Positions 43,300-53,908 of a stretch of 64,000 bases of DNA are shown here, piece by piece. Below the pieces are notes generated by a model. The model had not been told where the DNA came from, did not search any database, and worked only from the letters and a program-made list of their open reading frames with translations. Origin of the DNA: Siphonodentalium dalli (taxonomy: Eukaryota; Mollusca; Scaphopoda; Gadilida; Siphonodentaliidae); assembly GCA_032622095.1 (NCBI GenBank), contig CP136061.1:21022991-21086990 (forward strand), given 5' to 3'. The position numbers and the translations under genes were made by a program. How positions within the stretch are numbered: position 1 is the stretch's first letter; every line of letters starts with the position of its first letter.

Positions 43300-45990
43300 T
43301 AGTGGTTCCAACATTTGATGTTTATGAGCTTTTTTGTGTTCAATATCAAGGAGCTTTTTTGTGTCCAATATCAAGGAGCTTAGGCGTCCAATATCAAGGA
43401 GCTTTCGGTGTACAATATCAAGGAGGTTATGTGAAATCCAAATATGAGATTATTTCAGTCCCGTGTTACAAATTTCCCATAAATTCAAAAACCAAACATA
43501 GGTGGGGGGGGGGGGGGGGGGGGGGGGGCTCACTGCCCGAGGTGAAGTGTCTTTATGTGATACTTGGGTGACTGCTGCACCAATAGTCCATTTATTGATT
43601 TGAATTTAATATCATGATGTACTGGCAATATTCAAAATCTCACTTTTTAAATAGCTGCCAGAAGAAGACTTGTTGATATTCACTGGTCTCAAACAAACAG
43701 ATGGATTGATCGAGGACTAAAAAATTATTATCACATATGATGCACCATGATACAGATAATTGGTATAGGCGATTGATGTTCACTCAGGTGAAGGGCTTCG
43801 TGTGAGCGACCACCAATTGTATGCATACTGGTTTTACAATTACCAAACAAGTTTTCCGGGACAATCTGTCCGGGAAAAAATGGAACATTCAATTGGAAAA
43901 TCTTGAGACAAGACCATCGATATACATATACGTTATTCATTTGGCAGACGGGATACATGGGCTCATATTCCCTTCATGGAGTCCATATCCAATCGAATGC
44001 GATCCATGAGGGGAATATGAGCCCAGGGTTCATACACCTTTGTCCCAGTGAAATTCCAGTATATTTCCAGTATAATTATGTGATGTAATACGCTATAATA
44101 CTGACCAACATATGTACATAAATAAAATTGGAACCTACAACCTACCATGTACAGGTAAACATATGAAATCAATGTCGGTGTGAACAATTGCTGTAGGTAT
44201 GACTACACCATCTATTATTAGGCAACATGGCGACTGTGGTGTTATTTCAGCCTGTCCGATTATTACGAGCTACGAAAGTCCAAATATTAAGGGTTCAATC
44301 ATTTGCCAAATGTTCATAAAATTGTTGCTGATCTTGTGTGTACATATATATCTGCCTGTCCAATTATTGGGAGCTACATAAATCACTGTATCAGTGTGTC
44401 CGATTATTGGGAGTTACAAAAGTTCAAATACTAAGAGCTCAATCGTAGACTAAATGTTTACAAAAATATCGCTGTTTTTGTGTATATATAGATCTGCCTG
44501 TCCAATTATTGGGAGCTACATAAATCAGTGTGTCCGATTATTGGGAGCTACAACAGTCAAAATATTAAGGGTTCAATCATATGCCAATATTCATAAAATT
44601 GTTGCTGTTCGTGTGTGTATATATATATATCTGCCTGTCCAATTATTGGGAGCTACATAAATCACTGTATCAGCGTGTCCGATTATTGGGAGTTACAAAA
44701 GTCCAAATACTAAGAGCTCAATCGTAGACTAATGTTTATAAAAATATCGCTGTTTTTGTGTATATATAGATCTGCCTGTCCAATTTTTGGGAGCTACATA
44801 AGTCCAAATATTAAGAGTTCAATAATTTCTTTGTAACCCCACCAAACTGAATCAATGAAAACGATCATTTATTTGAAACCATAATCAAAGTTGTGCGCCA
44901 TAAATTAACTGAGAAAATTAATGTTTTTCGGCAATAGGTAATGCTATATGTTTGTAAACATTCAATCAGAGACTTTAACGGAGAAACCTGAGTGTGTTCG
45001 GAATCGTTTGCATATGCAAATTGGGTTGAAAGGTCATAGTACGAGTTCAACATTGGCCGTAGCCATACAATACACACTTTCAGTTTCACTGTCATGACTG
45101 TGCATGAATATTTTAATTGTGTGAATGGTGTATTGGGGATTTCATAATATAAATAGCAGTTGGGACCACATGTATGCGCCCACACAAGGTGACAAGTCGT
45201 GGAAGTTTATTTCAAGTTTGCAGCGAATGATGAGACAAAATAATTCGGTTCAGATGATTTATCAAAATTGATTTTCACATCAGCAAATGGGCTGAATGTG
45301 AATCACAGCTGGCTGATCGGAAATAATAGGGTTGCAACGATTAATTGCGATACACAAGTATCGCAATACGATTTCTCATGGTACATGTATCGTATCTTGT
45401 GAAGTGTATTGTGTATTCGTGATACAAAAATATCACCTATCTTTGTCTCAAATAGAAACATTACCCATATTTAGTGTTTTGTTCTAGAAATTTGAGTAGA
45501 TAATCACAGAACATGGTTTTTGCGTATAGTCACTATCATGATACGCTACATAAATCACTGTATCATGTGTCCAATTATTGGGAGTTACAAAAGTCCAAAT
45601 ACTAAGAGCTGTTTTGTGTATATATAATGTAGATCTGCCTGTCCAATTATTGGGAGCTACAAAAGTGCTCGTGTGATAAGGGGGGTAACTGCAAAATTAG
45701 TCCATCGGATGGACTGGCTCAAAGTCCAAATTTTAGGAGGTTAATTATAAATAATGTTTTTCTGAGAGCAAACCTCATAAATATTGTTTGTTTGAACATT
45801 TTTCAAATTATTAGGAGCTTAGCTCACAATATTTGTTAGCTCATAACTATGGGCTAGACACACTTTTTAGCTCATAAACATCAAAAGTTAGAATGGACGG
45901 ACGGACGGACGGACGGACGGAGAAAGCATGACGGACGGACGGACAGACGCAGTCAATCCAGTATACCCCCCATTTTCTTCGAAAGTGGGG
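43300..45990 (+). repeat. Nested short tandem motifs ending in GGAC tract and hairpin
   Basis: 43320-43430: four copies of 'gtgtccaatatcaaggagct'. A ~26-nt G run at 43503-43528. 44230-44830: ~250-nt units with 'tgcctgtccaattattggga', 'aagtccaaata.taagagct' and 'aaaatatcgctgtttttgtg', partly repeated at 45545-45665. 45895-45950: long GGAC tract, then hairpin 'gtataccccccattttctt' / 'aaagtgggggtata'. 45310-45440 carries 'agggttgcaacgattaattg', a hAT-like end without a partner. Confidence 0.7.
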
Positions 45991-46158
45991 GTATAATAAA
46001 TGTGAATTTGGCCTCCCATAGCATTCACAGCAAGCTAGATGATAAGATGATAGACTCAGATAAGTAATTTTGTGTCCTGAACATGATAACAGAGCAACTG
46101 TGTGTACCCAATTAATTTGAAAGCATGTGACTCACTTATTGAAATACATGTATACATA

Positions 46159-46277
46159 CAGTAATGCTCAGTGAGAGCTTTCCGATGAATGGCAACAAGC
46201 AATATTTCCGACTAAATCCTGTAAAGTTACCTATAATTCTGCTATGGTTAAGGAGTCGATTACTTAGAGCATTACTG
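46159..46277. mobile_element. Palindromic TA-target MITE, half-deleted (119 bp)
   Basis: TA-CAGTAATGCTC on the left runs straight into the central 'agtgagagctttccgatgaa' of the full copies. The right arm is complete to 'agagcattactg' with TA. Most of the left arm is deleted. Confidence 0.85.
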
Positions 46278-46767
46278 TATAGTCAGTTCTACATTATAAT
46301 GTCATCCTATGCTAGCCAGCCATTTAGTCACGCTGAAGGGGTCACTCTCACCAAAAAATGTGCTGAAGGGTACACAGGTTTTGAAATCTTATTCTAAATG
46401 ACTTTTAGTTTTCGTGTCTCCCATGATTTCTGTTAGAGAATAATTCTATATGTTCCAAGGAAAATTAAACTGAACTGAAAACAAACTGCTGAGGGGTGCC
46501 AGACTTTCAGGAACACAGTTAAAGTAATTAGTGCCGATAACAAAACCTTTGTACCCTTCAGCACATTTTCAAAACCTGTCTCGCCTTCAGCACTTTTTTT
46601 GGTGAGAGTGACCCCTTCAGCTTTAGTTACCCCATCTGCATCCACCATATGTAGTGGTATTTGATCATTACCATGACAACAGAGTTATATATGGCCATTC
46701 AACTTGTGTCCTGCATTTCCTGACAAGTTTTATATGTTTATATAGCAAACTTAGACATGTGCAACCA

Positions 46768-47545
46768 GTTTTAACTAGAGGTGTGACTGTCCCAATGGGA
46801 CTAAGGATACCCCCCCATGTTTTTAAAATACCGTACTAAGATGTTTCACATGTCAGTAAACATTTAGTTAAAATAATAAAATAACAGTTCCCATTGCAGG
46901 TGCACAAACCTAACCGTAATCTTAACCCAATTGACCGAAAAATGTAGGAATAAAAGCTCAGACAAAATTATGCATTTTGCAAAAATGTTCTAAGTCGAAA
47001 AAGGGGAATAACTCCACAAAAAAAGTCGGACAGACATCATAATCGCAGGTGCACAAGTTCTCATGGTACTAAATATCAGTGCCAAGATTAAAAAACATTG
47101 ACCTAAAAATGTAGAAATAAAAGCTCGGACAAAATTAGGCAAGTTGCAAAAAAATGTCTAAGTCAAAAAAGGGAAATAACTCCACCAAAAAATGCCGGAA
47201 GACGTCATAATCGCAGGTGCACAGGTTCCCATGGTACTAAATGTCTGTGCCAAGTTAAAAAAAAATTGACCTAGAAATGTAGGAATAAAAGCTCGGACAA
47301 AATTATACATGTTGCAAAAAAATTCTAAGTCGAAAAAGGGGGAATAACTCCAACAACAAAAAGTCTGACAGACGTCATAATCGCAGGTGCACAGGTTCCC
47401 ATGGTGGTTGATGCCTGTGCCAAGTTTCACGGAAATTGATCAAAAAACAGCTGAGAAAAACTCCGGACAAATTTGTGTCCACGGACGGATGGACAAGCTG
47501 ACTCCAGTATACCCCCCCTAACTTCGTTGAAGGGGGTATAATAAA
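46768..47545 (+). repeat. Element with AACTAGAGGTGTGAC start, 4 units and GTATACCCCC hairpin end
   Basis: 5' 'aactagaggtgtgactgtcc' / 'ggatacccccccatg'. Four ~165-nt units contain 'aatcgcaggtgcacaggttc', 'cccatggtactaaat' and 'aataaaagctcggacaaaat'. A short GGAC tract, then 'ccagtatacccccc' / 'gaagggggtataataa' (47508-47543). Confidence 0.75.
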
Positions 47546-47639
47546 AGGCTGTCCGGCCACAGTGTCCCCCAAAAATGATGGGTGAAGGAATAGACCTCTC
47601 GGTCTATTCGACCATCCCGGGGTTAGCCCCCCAAATCAC

Positions 47640-48490
47640 ATACCTTGATCAGTGTCACCCAAAAAAGTGGCTTCATTGGGGGCATCAGCTTTTCTGAAAA
47701 AATAACAAGGACCCTAAATCCGAAGCAACCAGACAAAAATGTGTGGATCGTACCCATATTCGAACTTGATCTGTATTTCGAGCTGGTAAACTCATATACC
47801 AAATTTGATTCAGATATGATCACACAAACTAAAGTTATCATCCGGAAACAAGAAATTGACAGGATTCTAAGTCGTATAAGGGCCATAACTCTCACAAAAA
47901 TGGGCAGAGCAAACCCATATTCGAACCTGACATGTATTTTGGGCTGATAAACTATCATACTAAATTTGATTCAGATATGAACACACAAACTAAAGTTATC
48001 ATCTTCGGAAACCAGAAATTTACAGGATTCTAAGTCGAAAAAGGGCGATAACTCTAGCAAAAATGGGCGGATTGTACCCATATTCGAACTTGATCTGTAT
48101 TTCGAGCTGATAAACGCATATTCCAAATTTGGTTCAGATATGATCACAAAAACCAAAGTTATCATCCGGAAACCAGAAATTGACAGGATTCTAAGTCAAA
48201 ATAGGGTCACAACTCTCGCAAAAATGGGCAGAGCAAACCCATATTCGAACTTGACCTGTATATTGGGCTGATAAATTAACATACCAAATTTGGTTTAGAT
48301 ATGATCACACAAACTGAAGTTATCATCTGGAAATCAGAGAATTACAAGATTCTAAGTAAAAAAAGGGCCATAACTCTCGCAAAAATGGGCAGAGCAAACC
48401 CATATTCGAACTTGAACTGTATTTTGGTCTGATAAACTCACCTATGAAATTTGCTTTTGATCTAATAACCGAAACTAAAGTTATCAGCCA
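47640..48490 (+). repeat. ~180-nt CATAACTC-type tandem array, five units
   Basis: Units contain 'aagggccataactctcgcaa', 'aaatgggcagagcaaaccca', 'tattcgaacttgacctgtat', 'tttgattcagatatgatcac' and 'actaaagttatcatccgga'. No terminal tract at the right end. Confidence 0.85.
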
Positions 48491-48770
48491 GCTATTTAGT
48501 TACCCCATCTGCATTCACCATATGTAGTGGTATTCGATCTTTACCATGACAACAGATATATATATATATTCAACTTGTGCCTTGCATTTCCCGACAAGTT
48601 TTATATGTTTATATAGCAAACTTAGATATGTCCACAAAGTTTTAACGAACCTAATGCGAAATAAGTGGTTACTAGTATGTAAGTTTTCATTTGTCAGAAA
48701 TCTCATTATTTGGCATGTAATTTAAGCTGTTGCCATGGCAACCCAGCAACTTTATGTGAGGTTTTATGGG

Positions 48771-48950
48771 AGGCCAAATTCACATTTAATAATGAATTGT
48801 GCTTAAGCGCAATTGATTGCGCTTAAGCGCAAATACCACATATTGTGCTTAAGCGCAAATAGGGCATTTACGCTTAAGCGTAATTAATTGCGCTTAAGCG
48901 CAATCAATTGCGCTTAAGCGCAATCAATTGCGCTTAAGCGTAATTGTGAC
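48771..48950. repeat. CTTAAGCGC palindrome array 1
   Basis: Starts with 'gggaggccaaattcacattt', then about nine copies of a self-complementary unit, best form AATTGCGCTTAAGCGCAATT. No coding or CRISPR-like spacer pattern. Confidence 0.88.
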
Positions 48951-49256
48951 TACTATCTAACCTACCCATAAACTATTAGCATGACCTGTGTATCACCTAG
49001 CAACACAAGATGAGCATTGGGCTAATTTTGACCTGTACTCAACAGTCAAACTGTGAGTATGTGTTCAACAAGGAGAATCCCCTAATTACATATTATCAGC
49101 ATCCCTCTATCCAAAGAATTGATGTCGCCTTCCCGGAACTCTAGTAATGTTTTGTATGATGTTTTTAATGTATTTTTGAACAGATTTTAGCCTTTACTAT
49201 GGTAATATCCTATACATGCATGCGGGGTCACTGCATGAGGGCTTTCTTACCTCATA

Positions 49257-49349
49257 CAGTAATGCTCTAATTAATCGACTCCTTAACCACAGCAGAATTA
49301 TGGGTAACTTTTCAGGATTTAGTCGGAAATATGGCTTGTTGCATTACTG
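49257..49349. mobile_element. Palindromic TA-target MITE, deleted (93 bp)
   Basis: CAGTAATGCTCTAATTAATC through 'cggaaatatggcttgttg', then only 'cattactg' of the right end; TA on both sides. Complements the deletion form at 46159-46277. Confidence 0.85.
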
Positions 49350-49730
49350 TATGGTTTACTTATTGACTTAAATCAGGGGGAAAAAACCCTATTTTCATAT
49401 TATCAGCATCCCTGTCCAAAAAATGGTGTGTAATTACTGGAGCTTTGGTGTCTCAGTCTTGAAGCTGTAGTTTTTCTTATTAAATCAGCAGCTCTTGCAC
49501 AAATCTATAGTATTTCCATGATCATATAGTGTGAATGTGGTGTCACCGAGGGCTTGCTTCCCTCATATGGTGTGCCTGTATACTCGAAAATTGAAGAAAA
49601 TCAATGTCACCCCCGACTAATACAGAAAGTAATGCTATTGCAAGTAGCCCCAACTAATATATACCGAAGATAATATAATGCTATCACGAATCGCTCCAAC
49701 TAAAACAGAAGGTGATACTATTGCGAGTCA

Positions 49731-50908
49731 TAGTGATGAGCCGATTGTCAAATAGAGCCGTGCGCCGATTGCCGATTATTTGAGATCACAATCGGCCGAT
49801 TCAGGTGCCGATTCCGATTATTTCAATAATATGTTATATGTGTTATATAATACTTAGAATTAGAAGCTAGCAACAAACGTAGTAATATGCCAGTACACTG
49901 TATACATAAGTATATGTTTGGGTAAGTAGATAGGTGGGTATGGGAAGACTAGTGATCGAATACAGGCAACATACCCATGTATTCTAGGCTATTCCACAAC
50001 AAATATTTTGAAAGTTTGATGTAGCCACGTGCATGACGACATGTCCATGGTCCGTTTTTGATAACAATTCATCAAACGGCATTTTTCTTTGATCCCAATT
50101 CAAAGACATCACGTCAAAGGAAATGAGCCGACTGAACTAGTTGCAAGTTACACCATGTTCATGTCAATTTCACAGACACGATTCGATTTCGGCGTGGTCA
50201 TCATAATAATCATTTGTGGTGACATATACGTGACGTCACACGAGGCTGACTGGATGGAATGACATTGTCTTCAACTATTTAAAGTCACGTGACATGCACT
50301 TTCGGTTTCTATAGTAGTGTTTATACCTGTTACGCTGTATGTACTATATAGATAGCTTTGTTGTACTGCGTATGCATACATTTTGATTTTTGATAGTTTG
50401 ACATACATAAATCAAAATGTCTACATGTTGACGAACAATAAAGTTACCTATGGGCGTATATGAGTCCCATGATATGTACGTTGTGTACATCACAATGCTA
50501 AAGAAATCAATCGACTGAAACGACTGTTCCGGTATGCCAATAATTAATGAATTATTATGCGCAATCACGGCGTCATGCTCGCTGCCTCACTCTAACTCAA
50601 AGTGTCACGTGCTTCCCGGCGACCCCCACTAATATATTGTTCACACATAGACCCAGGTACGGCCGGGGTATTGCAGAGGGCATGTATGCCTATCAAGTTT
50701 GTGTTTGGTATCACTTTCCCCATGTTTACTGGTCATTTATTCAACAAAACATCATCATATTTAAAACAGTTTATTAAAGAAAAACAAGCACTCATTTATT
50801 ATTTAGACAATCGGAAATCCCGATGTTCAAACCCGAGTACCGATTGTCATCCGATGGGCCACAATCGGCCGATTCCGATTGTCGTTCCCGATTATCGGCT
50901 CATCACTA
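49731..50908. mobile_element. hAT-like non-autonomous element (1178 bp)
   Basis: Perfect 8-bp TSD GCGAGTCA (49723-49730 and 50909-50916). Termini TAGTGATGAGCCGATTGTC / CGATTATCGGCTCATCACTA. Subterminal 'cacaatcggccgatt' copies at both ends. No transposase. Confidence 0.9.
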
Positions 50909-51009
50909 GCGAGTCAGCCATTTTGATAAAGAAGTTGGGCTAGCTCCCTACCCATCCAAACCAATGAAACCAAGAAGTGACATGTCAATAGGAGTTAATG
51001 CTTACATAT

Positions 51010-51245
51010 AACCATGAATTGCGCTTAACTGCAATTAATTGCGCTTAAGCGCAATTGATTGCGCTTAAGCGCAAATAATTACGCTTAAGCGCAATTAATT
51101 GCACTTAAGCGCAATGATTGCGCTTAAGCGCAATTGATTGCGCTTAAGCACAATTATTTGCGCTTAAGCGCAATTAATTGCGCTTAAGCGCAATTGATTG
51201 CGCTTAAGCACAATTAATTATTAAATGTGAATTTGGCCTCCAATA
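51010..51245. repeat. CTTAAGCGC palindrome array 2
   Basis: About twelve AATTGCGCTTAAGCGCAATT-like units, with TGATT and TTAATT linkers. Right end 'attattaaatgtgaatttgg' + 'cctcc'. Mirror image of array 1's left end, so together they look like two halves of one element type. Confidence 0.9.
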
Positions 51246-52320
51246 AGGTTTAGCCAATTTTTTTGGAAAGTATACCGGTATAACCTACTTATTGAAGTGC
51301 ACATATACCGGTAGTCAGTTCTCCCCATGAGCATCATACAGGGTCTAGGGTAGGTCCAGTACTGATCTTATGGAAGCTAGGCTGTTTTCACATTTATTAA
51401 TAATTGCAGGACTTAAGGGGGAGACGCACGTTTTGCATAAATCACAGTAAATCCAGCCAGAAATGGCAAGTGATTTTCAACAAAGAATTTCTCTGGATCT
51501 ATCTGGTGAAAAATCTTGAATTTTACATATGATAATTTTCATTATATATAGAATCAGAGCAATTATAAAGAGACAATAACTATAATGGATTTTAATACAT
51601 TTGAGAGGTTGAAAATATTTGTTTCGTTTCTGTCCCTTTAGGTACCGAGAACTGCCAGAAAAATTTATAATTTCAAACAACATGTCAACCATCAAATAGC
51701 TTATTGTCTTGACTCCATGAGAGGAGGCTTCATTTGTATCATAATGTTGAGTTAGCTTTTTAATTGCATATTATAGCATCATACCCCATGTATTATAATG
51801 AAGAATAAAGCAGTTACAAATATGCCAGCCCAATGAAAACAAATGTTCAAATGTGGTGCTGTCCACTCAAGCAGGGAGCAATCAACAGAAATTAGGCCAC
51901 AGTGTTAAGAGATGTGGTGGTCAGATTTAACTTGGTTATGAACCCATGACCCAGAACTCAACTGAGCCCAATTTTTCAATGACCAACAAGCATGGCATGA
52001 AAATTCTCAATAATAAACAATTATTTATGGTAGTTGTCTTTCTGAATGAAAATAATCATTTAATTTCATGAATCAAGAAAAATTAAGTCTCCTCTCATGA
52101 TCTTCAGATATGATATCATGTATATATGAAATGCACTTTCGAAAAAAATCTGTTTTACAGTAGTTCTCGGTACCTGAACACAGTGAATTTTTCTCCTCTC
52201 GAGTTTTCACCTGTCCCAAGATCAAATTAGGTTCATAATCAAGACTGGGCAGTGGGCTGGTTGTTTTATGTTTTCTAAAAGAATCTCACAGACTATTTTA
52301 TAAGAATTAAGGCGGTTTTG
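51246..52320. other. Sequence without recognised features
   Basis: AT-rich. No exon, RNA or transposon end recognised. Confidence 0.5.
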
Positions 52321-52538
52321 TTTATGGTGATCAATAATTGTGCTTGAGCTCAATTGAAATTACAGAATGTTTAACTGTGTTCGCCGCTTTATAACTCATA
52401 TAAGCGCAATTGCTGCTCACATAGGCCTAATGTTAAATTAATTCAGTTGAAGCGCAATTGGATTACATTTGTGTACAACTAATTGCGCTTAAGTGCAATT
52501 AATTGTACTTAAGCACTTAATAAGACTTAAGACTAAGG

Positions 52539-53289
52539 GAGGCCAAATTCACTTTTGATAATTATTTGCGCTTTTAGCACAATTATTTGTGCTTAATCAC
52601 AAATATTTGTGCTTAAGGGCAAATAATATAATTACGCTTAAGCACATATAATCTATTTATGCTTAAGCACAATTATTTGTGCTTAGCACAATTATTTGCA
52701 CTTAAGCACAATTATTTGAGCTTAAGCACAATTATTTGTGCTTAGGCACATTGTGACAATTATTTGTGCTTATAAATAAGGCACAATTATTTGTGCTTAA
52801 GTGCACAAAATGAAATTAAAAACCATTAGGGGCCTACCTAACACACCCTGTTGATATTAGCAGTCCACCAAACTAGTACATTAGAAGTTCAAAATGGGGA
52901 AGCCTATTTTATTTTTTGAGGGAAGATCTATATTGATGCAATGATGGGGAATGAAATGAACATATGTGAATTTTGAGCTTAAGCACAAATATTTGAGCTT
53001 AAGCACAAATATTCGCACTTAAGCTCAAATATTCGTCCTAACTTAAGTGCAAATATTTTTTCGCAAATAATTGTGCAAAAGTGCGAATATTTGTGCTTAA
53101 GCGCAATCAGCGATGTATATAGGCGCAATGCTTTTACGCTTTAATAAGCATAAATTGCCATAAATAATTGTGCTTATTAAAGCGCAAATAATTTGTAATT
53201 GTGCTTAAGTGAAAATAATTGTGCTTAAGCACAAATAATCGAGCTTAAGCGAATATATATTTAATTATTAAAAGTTAATTTGGCCTCCC
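52539..53289. repeat. CTTAAGCACAA array bounded by GGGAGGCC inverted ends
   Basis: Left 'gggaggccaaattcactttt', right 'aaaagttaatttggcctccc', i.e. ~25-bp inverted termini. Inside are about 25 decayed 'ttgtgcttaagcacaa' units and some unique sequence (52800-52960). Outliers of the same unit occur at 52340-52530. This looks like a complete mobile element; no certain TSD. Confidence 0.75.
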
Positions 53290-53640
53290 ATATAAGACCC
53301 CAGTCACATGATATTAATTATTATCTGTGACCAGGTCATCGGCAGGTGAGCTACCGGTATATCTACACTCCTCTACAGGTATATAATCCACATATATGCC
53401 ATACGGGGTGTGCCAGTACCAAGAGATGGGTATCAGCTCATCTGTGTATCTGAATACAGCCGCCTGAATGGTGATTAGCTGCCTTATTGGTCGGTAAACA
53501 CTAAGTTGTTGTGTACATGTAAACAGGAACAGTTTCTTTGACTGGTTCCTCACGTGATCAACGAATTGAAAATGCAGACAGGACACACACCAGGCAATTC
53601 CAATTTATATGGTCTAAGCATAATGACTAAATTGCTGAAA
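53290..53640. other. No recognised feature
   Basis: Sequence between the CTTAAG array and the RFC2 5' flank. A short open reading on the minus strand has no recognised similarity. Confidence 0.45.
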
Positions 53641-53908
53641 TTGTACACAATTAATTACCTGAAATTGTCTCTATAACTTTATTTTTTTAAATTGAATACG
53701 CGCTGCCGACGGATTTTACAGTTGAAATTGATTGAACGTAAACTATGGGGAGGTGTAATGCCGAAAAAAGTTCGATCCACTTCAACGCATTCCCAACTTT
53801 TGAGAAGGCACAAACAAAATGTGACTTCCGCCTTCGCGGGAAATCGTCGAATTAGGATGAAAACTGCTACAATTTTAGTCATTTGAGAAATAAACGCAAT
53901 AAGAAGCC

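Noticed and set aside
45310-45345. hAT-like terminus 'tagggttgcaacgattaatt'
   Set aside because: Only one end was found, so borders and TSD cannot be stated.
48771-53289. Possible CRISPR-like array of short palindromic repeats
   Set aside because: Eukaryotic context, no unique spacers of constant length and no cas genes. Units are contiguous or separated by a few AT-rich bases.
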